Below, piece by piece: positions 23,051 to 34,699 of a stretch of 64,000 bases of DNA; positions within the stretch are counted from its first letter, which is position 1; the number at the start of each line of letters is the position of its first letter. The notes beneath the pieces are model-generated. The model searched no databases, was not told the DNA's origin, and saw nothing but the letters and a program-made list of their open reading frames with translations. The DNA lies in the NCBI GenBank assembly GCA_009617715.1, contig VTFK01000155.1, positions 124,001 to 188,000 on the forward strand. Reading direction: 5' to 3'. Origin of the DNA: Plectrocnemia conspersa (lineage: Eukaryota; Arthropoda; Insecta; Trichoptera; Polycentropodidae). The translations under genes were made by a program, and so were the position numbers.

Positions 23051-24824
23051 TATTATTATATTTTTTATTTTTAACAACATAATAAGATTTTTGAAAATTG
23101 AGTGACGTGAGACGAAAATAGCTTTATTTGGGGTTTCAACCACCTGCGCAATTTGTTATAGTTTAGATGTCATTCTAACTAACATTTGAGCAAACGACGA
23201 GAGAGAGAGAGAGAAAGATCTACCTTCAAGTCTCGAAAGTGGGGCCACACACACGACGCTTTAATAATTGTGGCAATAATTGGAAATATTGCACGGAACA
23301 CCTTATACCACATTCGTCTCGATATGTTAGTCACACATACGTACCGATGAACAAACTACTGTTTGTTTGAAAAGGACGCGCGATGAACAATTCATTCTAC
23401 TCTGCACATACTACTATTGTTCTTAGACTCTTTGGTTACTGATCGCCGGAGTGCCCATTTGAACCGTTCCTCTTAAGGCGTAAATACATTTCAAGGATGT
23501 AATGAAGAAAAAACATCTTCATCACATCCCTTTTTTTTGAGCTTTTAAATATATTCCCTTTATTAACTTTTTACATTGTTACTCGTCTGAAGATTTTTAT
23601 TAAGAAATAATAAAAATAGTTCACCTTTATTACTCTAGAAGCCTTATTTGTAGATCTGATGACTTTCGGGACATAAGGTGTGTGGTATTTTTTACTAAAT
23701 ATACTTTTTCTGTCAAATTTGTTGCTTTACAATTTTAAACCATACCCAAGAAAAAAAATATTTTGAAAAATAATTATTTTTGACTGACAGATGTAAGCAA
23801 TATTTTATTGCGTATTTATGTTGATGAAAAATTATAATCCTAGGAAATGATCGTTATTCGCATTACTTTAATTCTATTTTCATCGTTAATCCTGTAAATC
23901 CTTTCAACATATTAATTTAAAGCGATATGTAACGGCATCACTCGAGATTAGCACAAAATTGCGTTAACATTTAAATATTTACTATATTTGCTTAGAATCC
24001 TAGATTGCAATTTAGCTAAATTTGGAACGAATGGTATTTAATCTAATTCATATTTAGATTAGAGAGAAAAGTATTTTACTTTTACTTTTATTAATAACAT
24101 TTGCATTTTATCTAATATTTATTAGCAATCAATCAGGGGTATAAATGTTTTGTATTATATAATATTTTCCTGCGCCCTTTGGTCACCTTTGGCTATCCTT
24201 AGTATAGATAACATATTTACTATTATTATTATTTAGTATTATCCCGATTGGGATTAAGACCTATTCTCAAATGCTTAATTAACAGAATTGGAAATTTTAA
24301 TTAGGATTCCTGTGCCAAGAAAATATTTGTTCTATTTTATTTATCTTACGTAGTTAAACGTAATTTAAATTATTTTAACTAACAAAAATCGACTGCAAAT
24401 AGTTTAATTATTTTATTTAATTGCTTTATAATTAAACGTTCAAGTTGTTTAATTTAATATTTGCTACTATTTTTAGAAATTAAAAATATAAACATATAGA
24501 TTTATAAATATTATAGCAAAATTAAAAAATATAGGATTGTACTTATTAATTGAGATATCACCTAACTTATATTTGGATATATGTATAGGAGCTAAGATTT
24601 TTCTTCTCAAATTAATGGAATTATCAAATCTGTGGTAGTGCGAGGCTTTCACACACTAAAAGCCCTTACACTATTGATTGCCTTAATCTAACTTAACTAA
24701 AGTGCTTTGGTTACAGGTTAGTTGAGATATATATGTATATATATTTTTTCAGAGAGGGCGTCGTAAAAAATGCTTAAGAAAAGAGAACCCTGATCAAACA
24801 TAGTTTGGGAAACTATGTTTTAGA
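23051..24824. other. Mostly AT-rich sequence with a small GA repeat
   Basis: (GA)n at about 23199-23213. About 23210-23480 is more balanced and may belong to the preceding candidate regulatory block. No gene seen. Confidence 0.4.
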
Positions 24825-24865
24825 TCAATGGTTAGCAAAATGTTGCCCGCAAAGAGCTTTGAAAT
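24824..24865 (+). mobile_element. hAT-like terminal fragment (weak)
   Basis: caatggttagcaaaatgttg followed by cccgcaaagagc resembles the CAGTGGTTAGCAAA...GCCCGCRAAG ends of hAT elements. Short and single-ended. Confidence 0.35.
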
Positions 24866-25739
24866 GTACCTTAAGTAATTTTTCTTGTATCGTAAAATCT
24901 TAAAAAAGACAGGTGAAAATTCCAATTGATTTTTTCTGTATTATTTACCAACATACTTTATAAATAAAGATTAATGGGTGATTTTGTATCAATAATAAAT
25001 TTCATTTAAAAATATATTTTATTTGCTTGGGTTTAATTGAAACTGCTTGATAACTAAGGAATGATTATGGTGTGAATAGATACTATTAAGTTCAACTTAA
25101 GGTGTTAATTGAATCAAAACCGCGCATAATAATTCAAGAGCTAGCGCTAGTGATCATATAGTTTATAACAACTATATAATTTTGATAAACGGGTGCCACA
25201 TGAATTAAAAAAAAAAAAAAATCGAAATTATTTTGCGTTTCCTTTACGCAACAAAAACGATTCATTTATTGACAAGTAGTGCATAATTTATGACAAGTAT
25301 TTCATAAAACCAAAGTTTTGCTTGTCTGCGCTCGGTATGTTCTAATATAATTTTAGAATAATGATTAATAAATATAATAAAGAATAATGAATAATTATTG
25401 GCAAAAAATCGACAAAATGCAGCAGAAACTGCTACATCTGGTCAATTGAAAAGGTTCAATTCTCTTGTACCACAATGGGTGATTACACATTGCACGATTG
25501 AGCCCCTAAAAGTTGAACAAGTTAAGCTATGACTTATTGTCTCAAATTTCATATTATCGCTTGCTTAAGAATATCGACAATTTATTACAGGCTTTCAATA
25601 ATCGAGTTGCTAAAAGTGCATTTTGCGATTTTGTCAACTCAAGAATTCAGGAATTTTCATTATTATGGTGTATAAATTAGCAAAAATATGTCAATTCCAA
25701 TAGTGTATATTTCGATTACTAATGCTAATTATTATTTGA

Positions 25740-26600
25740 GAAAGATGCCATTCGAATTTTAGGGGTATATAATAAGTCCGCGATATTGATCACATTCCAT
25801 CTTTCTTGGTATTGCATCTCCATCTTTATGTAATGGTAAAATTTTTAACATTGGTACTCGCTTTCTACACCCAATTTTTTTGGAGAGCAGTCCAGATATA
25901 AGTGGAAGAAATGTACTTTTAAACATGTTACAGCCCATGATCTTGAATTTTTTTAATTTATCTTCAACATACTTGTCGTTTAACTCTTTTTTTATTTCCA
26001 TGAAATCTGGTTACAATAATTTAAAATACTTTTCACTCCTCTTTCTTACTTTTTTCATTTTTGTTTCAAAATTTTTTTATATTTTATAAATTTTCTCATG
26101 TCGGGTCCAGCAAAATTGCCTTCCTTCAACTTTGCCCCTGACAAACTAGAGAATTGGTCACAAAAAAGTTGGTATTACCACTTTGCTTACCAAGTATCAT
26201 CGATATTACTTTTATGTCGCCACAAATTGTACAATTTTGATCTGGATAAAAAAGTTTGTTAAGAATCAACTCAAGACTTTTGTAGCATTCTTTCAAATAA
26301 ACCGAATGTCTCACAGGAAAAGATGCATACTTATTATCGTTGTGTACGAGTACTGCCATCTGACTTATTTTTGACGAATCAATAAAAAGCCTCAAATCGT
26401 CAGGACTGTATTTAATGTTGAAAGCTACCATGAGTCTGGGAACATCTTTGCATAAAACAAGATCACCTTCTTGAGAAAAAAAGGAACAAATTCGTTTCTC
26501 TACTTCAAAAGCAATAAAAGAACATAGTAGGTGGCATTTTTTCCCCTGCAATCTGTAACTTAAAAGTTCTGCAGATTTCTTAAGAAGTCTCTGAGTAAAT
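25740..26600 (-). pseudogene. Remnant of a multi-copy arthropod protein family (suspected mobile element)
   Basis: Reading the - strand: SFFSQEGDLVLCKDVPRLMV, DDLRLFIDSSKISQMAVLVH, NDNKYASFPVRHSVYLKECY, CTICGDIKVISMILGKQSG (intact 141-codon frame, 26126-26551), then in other frames KFKIMGCNM, LKVHFFHLYLDCSPKKLGVE and EMQYQERWN. These line up in order with proteins found as many near-identical uncharacterised loci in arthropod genomes (the RLFIDSSK...HNGNKYPS...KFPCFLC...IHFLHSHLDFFPENLGAVSDEHGERFHQ type), from memory of that family. Its middle part is missing and there are several shifts. The function is not known to me; multi-copy spread suggests a transposable element. Confidence 0.7.
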
Positions 26601-27119
26601 ATTTTTACTCGGACTTATATGAATCACTACTATCGCCATCACTGTATGTTTGGGGCAGTGTTTCGATATCATCTAAAATATTTTGTAGTGTTTCTGGAAG
26701 GAAAGGAATAGGTCGTATTGCTGACGGGATGTTAAGATAAGAAATCTCCTTGGACGCTTGGACGAATGAGAGAGATTGAGAGTTTATCGCTTCTGTTTTA
26801 AGGTGGGCGTTTGCTAATTACAAAGCATAATTCATAATTGATAATAATCGTTTGATAATTGCATTTTTCGGGTATACCTTTGTATTTAACAAAGTCATTA
26901 GTTATTTCAAGACTTTCATTACATATTTTTTTTTGTGGTAATTTATGGTAATTAGCAGCTTTCGAAAGTCGTCGGTTATTGTGCAATTCGTAGTGCTCTG
27001 CCGATTTATAATGCATGTTGTATAGCCAAACCATTGTCGTTAAAAACCATACAATTTTGTACACAAGTAATGATTTCTTCAGCTTGTACGTTTATTTTGT
27101 TATGAATGATACAACTGAC
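26601..27119. other. No gene recognised
   Basis: A - strand frame at 26798-27064 has no recognisable domain. The upstream end of the preceding remnant may reach to about 26760 on the - strand, but I cannot align it. Confidence 0.35.
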
Positions 27120-27570
27120 TGGTTCAAAGATAACGGTCCCGCATGAACTGTAATGTGTGGTCAGCCCAGCTGAGCCAGGGCCGAAAACTCTTTTGGCCGA
27201 CGCGACGGTGCAAAAATTGCCAAACATAACTCTTGATGAGCGCCGCGCGCAAACAAGACCCCTTCGGCCATAATTAACCACTGGGTCTGTCCACTATCGC
27301 CACGCTGCGGCCCAAGTGCGCAAACATTAACCCTTTGCAAAGCAAATAGGCTGTGTGTCGCGCGCTGACCTTTGACGCTAGCCGTGCTTTCAACGCACCT
27401 ACCGACCCACGATGATAAATGGACGGAATTACACATGACGCATAATTAACCGAAAAGCGCGCAGCGAATAAGAGCGTAAAGAAAATCAGCTTGAAAGCGC
27501 GCGAAATTAAACCAAATTTATTCATTGTAGCCACAGTTTGCGCTGCGCGCGGTTTAACAATCGTACCGCA
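27120..27570. promoter_or_regulatory. GC-rich island with homeodomain and nuclear-receptor-like motifs
   Basis: Balanced, CpG-containing sequence with many CGCGC cores. TAATTAA occurs at 27271-27277 and 27443-27449, both followed by CC. TGACCTTTGAC at 27366-27376 is the reverse complement of GTCAAAGGTCA, a direct-repeat nuclear-receptor half-site pair. Several - strand frames overlap in different registers, which argues against coding. Read as a candidate enhancer; unproven. Confidence 0.4.
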
Positions 27571-28740
27571 TAATTTGTAATGTGTGTACCATATTTCAAA
27601 CATATATTCCTCTTTGTGTTGCTTATTCACTTAGCCTTTTCAAAGATTCGTATGGAATATATTTCAACAGGGTATGGCGTGGAACGCACACAACACACCA
27701 TAAAAAAATGGATACAAAGATCGAAGCTTTTTTTCAAAAAATCGCAATAGCAAACTTTAAGCAGCAAAATATTTATAGGTTAATATATTTTTTTAAAGAT
27801 TACGCGTCTGTTATAAATGTAGTACTGCGTCACGTATAAATGCCATGTCGTATCAAAGATCGGGCTAAACTCTTGGGAATTCGGGTGTCTGTTTGATCTG
27901 GTCGAACGGTCGTTCTGTTTCTTTAAAATGATAAATCCGCCTTAATTTACCACTTATGTGTTCTTTGTGATCGATAAAAAATATGCGTAGTACCATCGCT
28001 CATAGTCGTCGTCGTCATATGAAAAAGGATCTAAATATTAGATTATACATACACATTACATTCCGTTAATCTATTTATTTAACTATTTTTTTTATAATGC
28101 CTCATGAACGTACGTCTTTTTTTAAAACTTGATATTAAACTATGCGATTAGGAAAAGCTAGGACAATATTAATTCATAATACTTACTATTTACAATTACC
28201 TTAAAATTAAATTTTTCAACAATTTATTTAAGTAAAAAAACAATTTTTAAAATGAATTTTACAATTTATCTCTGCTCATTCAATTTTCATTTTTTTAATG
28301 AAAAAAAACACGTTGAATTTCTCGCTGCACGTTTAGATAACTCATGGCTTAATAGGATTTATATAGTTATAAAATAATTCAATATTATTTATTATTATAA
28401 AAATTGTATTTTACAACTTAACGAGTTCTAAAAATAATATATTTTAATGTAAGAAAGGGTTTAAATACAATTACTACAATTAGAATTGTTTTAAAGAAAA
28501 ACACTTTAGTTAATTAAATAATATTCTTTTTTTAATCTTTCGTTTTAACCTGACAGGTTCACTGCGTTAGAATGGAATAATTCAATAGCAACTAGGTTAA
28601 GTCAAATATAATGAATACTTACAAGTAAGTAAAAAGTGATATCTACAATATATAATTATTTATACATTATTATGTATATTATGATCAATATATGTCACTT
28701 TGCAGCTAGACTCTTTTTTTTATAACAACGCATTTTTATA
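27571..28740. other. AT-rich sequence, nothing recognised
   Basis: No gene or repeat identified. Confidence 0.45.
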
Positions 28741-28744
28741 AATA

Positions 28745-28815
28745 AAAATCAGGTCTGCTGCTCCTGGCTCGAAATCGCGGCTTTTGGGTTACCAGTCTAG
28801 ACCTACGCTATTAAT
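28745..28815 (-). repeat. tRNA-derived SINE head (weak)
   Basis: On the - strand: box A-like tagcgtaggtctagactggt and box B-like gatttcgagccagg about 20 nt later. The spacing is short for a tRNA, so this is a decayed SINE or a chance match. Confidence 0.3.
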
Positions 28816-28875
28816 ACGAAACAGTAATTATTATTATAAAATAATATTGATTTATTAAACACGGATTGCAATAAA

Positions 28876-28927
28876 ATGCAAATATGATTCGCAATAAAAT
28901 GCATTTTATTGCGAAACATATTTGCAT
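28876..28927. repeat. 52-bp near-perfect palindrome with terminal octamer motifs
   Basis: Left arm 28876-28901 and right arm 28902-28927 are reverse complements except for one pair (28887/28916), with no spacer. The outer 8 bases are ATGCAAAT and ATTTGCAT, POU-type octamers. An additional half copy (gcaataaaatgcaa) precedes it at 28868-28881. Confidence 0.9.
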
Positions 28928-30429
28928 TTGAAAAGAAACAACCTTTATGTCTATGGCACTTTTAAGGCAACATAAATTCTAAAAACGCGTCGAAATACAT
29001 TGTCATTTAGTTGCCTTATTTTTGAGACAATATTTCGTAGATAGAACATAAATTAAATTATATTTATATTATAATAGGGCAGTCAACTGCTTTAAGCTTC
29101 TATACAGTAAAATGTAGCATACACGATATTTTAATTAAACAATTTTAAAGCACGAGTGAATTAAAAATTGTTTTTAAATTAGGAAATTAATTTTTTTAAT
29201 ATGTAATAATTATTGTGTATTTTGATAAATATTGTGTAGAGCGAATTTTATTAATTAGTTTATTAACAAGATTTTAATATATTTAATTTTATGCATGAGT
29301 ATGATCAAACTGATAAATCTGTCTCACTTTAAATAGACTCGTTGTTTTCATCGGATAAGCAAGCCTTCTTCGAAGAGAGATTACGCTACTCTCAACTGAT
29401 CGGTGTTCTGTTTACAATATACTTTATATAATAAGCTTGAAACACAAAAGCGACGAGTCTTTCTTTGACAAAACTTATTATAATAAACTATTGGTAGTGA
29501 GTAGGTAATGGGTGCATTTTAATATAGTTATTTTTATATTTTAATATAATGAAGTATGTATTTATTTCTTCACGTGGGTCAGAAATCACTTATTATTTAA
29601 AAAATTAAAAAACTTTTCTTGGATTACATTTTATATTATTTTCTTATGAGGTACTAAAAATATAAAAAAATAAAATTAACTTTACGTTACGTTGTTATAT
29701 TATAAAAAAATTAAAATGCGATATTGAGTTTGGTTTGGCATTCGCAACAACTAATGTCATGGATCTCCCATAAAATTTAATAGTAGACCTCATTCAGGTC
29801 GTTTTATTTAATTAAGAAACAGGGATAGCTCGTTCATCTGATCTAACTGTTACAGATTTATTTGAAAAGATAATGTTTATCAATCAACTTTGATATATTT
29901 TAGAGCTGAATAATATTAGCCAGGTACTTAGCATGCATTATGGAGATCGTCAGTTGAAGCGATAAAAATAAGTCATTTTCATGTTCAAATATAAAATCTT
30001 TATTATATGTAAACAGCATGTAAAATATAAATAAAAAATACAGAAATTTAATAATTTTTCAATGTTCAAGTGACTTTGTACTAACCTTTATTATATTGAT
30101 ATAATACTTTCAAGTTTCCAAATGTAATTTTAGAAAGTTGGTTTTCTCAAGAGAAACCAATAGCATTTTGCTATGTATCTGCTGTTGTACGATACAATGT
30201 TTTGAAACTATTGAAATTATTCAGTTTTTGGGGTCGTGGATGAACACGAAATTCTTCTTGTTTCTTTGTCTCGTGCTTTTTATATTTATTTTTTTAGAAA
30301 GACATATTTGGGTTAATTTATAATGCTTGCTTTTTGACGTTTCGTTGTAGCGTAGAAGCACGTGTGTTTTATCCGAATGGCGGGGTAGATTTAGTATCTC
30401 ATGCATAAAATAAAGTTGTACATATGTAG
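28928..30429. other. AT-rich sequence, nothing recognised
   Basis: No gene or repeat identified. Confidence 0.45.
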
Positions 30430-30800
30430 TAAATCGAACGTTAAACCTGACTGTAACCCGCATTTTTATTATTGCTTCAACCGAAACCCGTAAGTGGTAA
30501 CTGTCAGTTTGAGCGAGAGATGTGTTAGAATATAATTTCTTTGAGGACAGGCTGCCATCAATATTGCAGCATCGCCTGTCGCACATCCTTACACGTGTAA
30601 TCGTAAAAAGTTGTAGAAGGAGTATTCGACCCTCAGCCAGACGCTGGCTTGTCTGCTGCCGTGTGACAAGGGTGAACGTCACGGGCGAAAAGCTTTTCAG
30701 CTGAAAAATGTTTGACCTAGACGTGTCAAGTACTCTAATAACACCCCCTGCAACCCCTACCCAATACGGTGTCATGCCGAGAAGGCGGAGAGGGTATCAA
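30430..30800. promoter_or_regulatory. GC-richer island overlapping the longest uninterrupted ORF of the window
   Basis: Non-repetitive mixed sequence (for example ccagacgctggcttgtctgc, cagctgaaaaatgtttgacc). A 184-codon - strand frame (30221-30775) crosses it, but it starts mid-island, has no recognisable domain, and its last third runs through AT-rich sequence as Lys/Asn-rich residues. I favour a regulatory element over a gene. Confidence 0.3.
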
Positions 30801-31374
30801 CCCTTTTGGGGGTTGGGTTTGATTTGGAAGCTTTAAACTGGACTTTACGAGGGAAAGGGTTTTGAATTTGAAAAAAATCGATGCTGGAAATATCGTATAT
30901 TTTCTGAAAAAGTTTTATAAGACCTTTTCGTATATTTTTAGCCCATCCGCCTTCATCGTGCCAATCAAATTTACTTTAGCTTTCATTTGACGCCTTAAAC
31001 TGGAGAATGATAAATCTAGTTAAAGTTTTATAATTTAAAAGCATTATATTATTTTTTATTGATTTTCTACTTATGCTTAATGTAATATGATTATACACCC
31101 TGCATTGTTTAATGCTGATATTGTAAATAATTTACTCAAACATATTAATAGTTATTCAATATTCAATGATTTATATTTGGTTTAAGATTGCCATATAGCT
31201 ATTGACAAACTATGTAGAGTTTTCAAACATATCCTTACTGACTTTAACAATATATTTTTTATCAATTGCGTTTGGAATGCAGGCATTATGTGTACATATA
31301 TAAATAAACTTATTTAATTTTCCAAAAAAATGCTGGTGTTCCTAAAAATACAATTTTAAGAAACTGTCATTTAC
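30801..31374. other. AT-rich sequence, nothing recognised
   Basis: No gene or repeat identified. Confidence 0.4.
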
Positions 31375-31375
31375 T

Positions 31376-31470
31376 TCAAGCGTTCCCACTGCGACGGCGC
31401 CGACATGATTTTATGGCTTTTGATGTGGATTTTTGACTTCTGAGAAGTGATAATTGTTTTTTAAATTGTA
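31376..31470 (+). repeat. Dispersed repeat family 2, copy 1
   Basis: gcgttcccactgcgacggcg, ccgacatgattttatggctt, ttgatgtggatttttgactt, ctgagaagtgataattgttt: about 85 nt closely matching copy 2 at 32366-32450, same orientation. Similarity ends after the T run. Confidence 0.85.
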
Positions 31471-32359
31471 TCTTAAAAATGCCCCGACTATTCCCCGAAT
31501 TAATAATTTAATTTTATTACATTAAATTGCACACACTAATTATTTTTTTGTGCTAGTAAATTTGTGCACTTTGTATGTTTTATTATCATTTTCTCTGAAA
31601 ACTGTATTGTGCAATTGTAAGTAATGCATGTATCTATTTCGATTCAGTCAAGTTTAAATTTAGTATATAAGATTTGAAAGACAGTACCAAATTAACTTAT
31701 AAAAATATATACTATTTAAGACGGTAACATCGATGAATAGTTGAAATATACATAATGCAACGTAATTAGTGTTTAATGATATTTTTGGTGACACTTCGCG
31801 GTTTTTGAAATGCGAATGGAATCGTGTGTGGTCGGCGCTGTTTAACGAGTATGTATAATGACGTGATGACACCATGAAAGCGGTTCAAGAACAAATAGAA
31901 ATCCTTCATTAGCGGCATTGTTTAATACATGCCATTATGAAATATTCATTTCAGACAAATTCATACCAGGCGTGTTTGGCATATGTCGGTCATTGTGATC
32001 AAACAATCGCCCGATGTGGATTTTCAATGCGTATAATTAAAATCCCTTGTTGGTAAATTGTGGTTATTGAATGATCGCACAACCGCAATCGGTTTTGCAA
32101 CAATACAGATTGGCGTATGTAAAATTAATCAATTCATGTTTAACACAATCTAATTTTATTTTTTTGGGTTTAAATAATATTAAGTGAAATTTTAATATAT
32201 AACTATGCTTCCAAAAGCAAAGTTAAACTCTATTCATATCTAACATTAGAGACTGAGATATGTACTCTTAGAGCCTATGATACACTTTTCTATTTTGATT
32301 TCTGTTACTTCTGATTAGAATTTTATTGATTGTAGCAACAGAAAAAACGCTAATGGATA

Positions 32360-32520
32360 GAACGCGCGTTCCCACCGCAACGGCGCCGACGCGATTTTAT
32401 TGCTTTTGACGTGAATTTTTGATTTCTGAGAAGTGATAATTGTTTTTGCGCCCTCCTTTGACCAAAATTTAGTTTGAATACACTTTGACTAATACTCTCA
32501 TATCAGAAGTCCATAGTCAT
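32360..32520 (+). repeat. Dispersed repeat family 2, copy 2
   Basis: gcgttcccaccgcaacggcg, ccgacgcgattttattgctt, ttgacgtgaatttttgattt, ctgagaagtgataattgttt, and onward through ttgaccaaaatttagtttga and atacactttgactaatactc. The first half matches copy 1 and the second half matches copy 3 (44190-44290, - strand), so this is the longest copy. Confidence 0.85.
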
Positions 32521-34049
32521 AGTGGTCAAGATAGTTATCATATTTTTAAAACATAGTGTAATATCCAGACGCTATTAAACTATAGAGCAATATGCGAGAT
32601 GCGACGTCTGTCTGCATTTATTTGTTGCTGAAAGATGAATTGGCTTAGTTAATAATTATTTTGGACTTTACCCAAAGAAAGTTATAAAACTATAATTATT
32701 TTTAGGTCAAGTTGGTTTTGGTTAGTTCGTGTAGATTAAGTTTAGTTTAAACAGCAAATGTAGTTTCGCAACTGTCAAATTGAGTTTCAGAGACATTTTA
32801 AAGCACCATATAAATTCACAAGCACCCTTAAGTTAAATTATATTTTCGCTAATAGAAATATATATCTACTGGGGAAAATGTAACTTTACTGAAAAATACA
32901 TATTCACTGTAACATTAATAAATTGATAAGTATGTAAGTTATTTCATACATGTTATTTCTCTTCGCGTGTTAGTATTTCTTTCCAAAAATAAATTTATTT
33001 TTAAAAAGATTTACTAAAAAATGAAGCTAGTACAATAATCTTTGATAATCAATAAAAAATTGTTAATAATCTGTTAATTTGTTTTGAAAAATTAACTGGT
33101 TTAAAATTTTTTTTTTAATTTTCGCTGGAATTTTAGTGTCGTTTAAGGGATAACCCGAGAATTTCTGATATATTATCTGGGACGTCATCTAACATTTTTT
33201 AATATTTCTATTTCATTAAGAGTCATAGTATTTGATTAAATGATTTTTTGGCCAAATTTAAGGAGCGACAAATATATGTTCCCCCATAAACGACGTCCCT
33301 AATTTAGAGAAAAAGAATACAAATAAAATTTATAAAATACTTATTTTGGTAATTTTAACCTTATTTATTTGATTTATTTTTAATTTTTAACAAATTTTAT
33401 ATTTAGTTTAATCAATTACTTATTTTTTTTATAATACTTTTTGTGGTGTAATTTAAGTAAAAAAATATATTATTCGTTATTTTTATTTGAATTTTTTGGT
33501 AAAACTTTCAAAACCAGGTTTTTTGAAATAATAAGTTTTGAAAAACTTTATTTTCAAAAGACGATTTTTATATAAGCTCTACGAGTCTAGTGTCTTGTTA
33601 CACCTATTATGACTGGATCTCATTTAGTGTTAGTGATTGTGTTGTGTAGAACAGAAAAATATTTTTAGAGATGGATACTGGATGCATCTACTTTATTTGG
33701 TCTAAATTTGATACACGACAACGATTCAATAAAATACGAGCGAATGAAAATAACGAAAATTAACGTCAATTTTGGTAAGATTTTTATTCATAGCTTGCGA
33801 CAGCTGCATCACATATTCTACCATTTGCTACCACCTACATGTAAATTGGGATTTTCTTTAATTTTGCACAGAAATGCTAGTGACGACTCTATTATAAATA
33901 AGCAACAACAAACTAGCCATTAAAAATAGGATATTGCTTAGTATGTTATATTTTTTATTAAGTGAATTATCTTGCACTACATGTAATTTATTTAATAAAA
34001 TATTGACACATTTTGAAGGGGTACGAAAATATTTTTTGATCGCAGATCA
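32521..34049. other. AT-rich sequence, nothing recognised
   Basis: No gene seen. ctgggacgtcat near 33179 and acgacgtcccta near 33290 form a weak inverted pair of unknown meaning. Confidence 0.4.
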
Positions 34050-34057
34050 CTTGAAAT

Positions 34058-34699
34058 TAGGGATTCCAATCCCGGGCCAAAATTTTGATCCCGGGATTTC
34101 GGTATTGCAATTAGTCGATCCCGGGATCCCGGGACCAGTCCCGGGATAATTTTCATGTTATTTTATCGATAAAAATAATTTAAAATGAATAATACAATAT
34201 ATTTTTACATCTGTTTTTTATAACGTACAATGTATAAAGTACGTATAATTTTAGTCTTGGACTTAAAATAAAAAATAATATAATAAAAATAAAAAAGGGA
34301 AGGTCTTACATATTTATTTGAGAAGAAAAAAATGAACTTTTGACAATGTATGTACATAGGTATGTACATTCATAGACACAATTAATTGAAAACATTATTT
34401 TGAATAAAACTCACGAAGTAACATCAAAGCATCAAGTGTTTTATCATTTAGCCTTGATCTGATTTTGGTTCCTAAGCAGCCTGCTGCTGAAAAAGCACGT
34501 TTAGACTCACATCCTCAAAGATTCACAGATGACACGTGCAACTCGCGCAAGTTTGTACACGAAATATAACGATGTTGTCAATAATAATTCGATTGTCCTT
34601 GATAAATCAACCAATCCGAAAAATTCGGGATTATGTTTTATAATCCCGGGACTCATCGGGTATTGAAAATCGTTCGGGATCCCGGGATTGGAATCCCTA
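34058..34699 (-). mobile_element. Non-autonomous hAT element with target-site duplication
   Basis: Ends TAGGGATTCCAATCCCGGG (34058) and the reverse complement CCCGGGATTGGAATCCCTA (ending 34699). Flanking 8-mers CTTGAAAT (34050-34057) and CTTGAAAG (34700-34707) agree at 7 of 8, the duplication size of hAT transposons. Subterminal GGGATCCCGGGA palindromes repeat inside both ends. Only the C-terminal tip of the transposase survives. 642 bp; the internal deletion makes it non-autonomous. Confidence 0.92.
34395..34515 (-). pseudogene. hAT transposase C-terminal fragment
   Basis: One open - strand stretch: CESKRAFSAAGCLGTKIRSR then LNDKTLDALMLLREFYSK and TAA (34395-34397). It matches the hAT C-terminal dimerisation region (SERxFSxAGxxxxxxRxxLxxxxxxxLxxLxxxF). 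It lies inside the hAT element 34058-34699 and is preceded by an in-frame stop, so it is a remnant. Confidence 0.85.

Noticed and set aside
27006..27630. Four overlapping - strand ORFs as coding
   Set aside because: Different registers overlap without a common protein; fits a GC-rich non-coding island.
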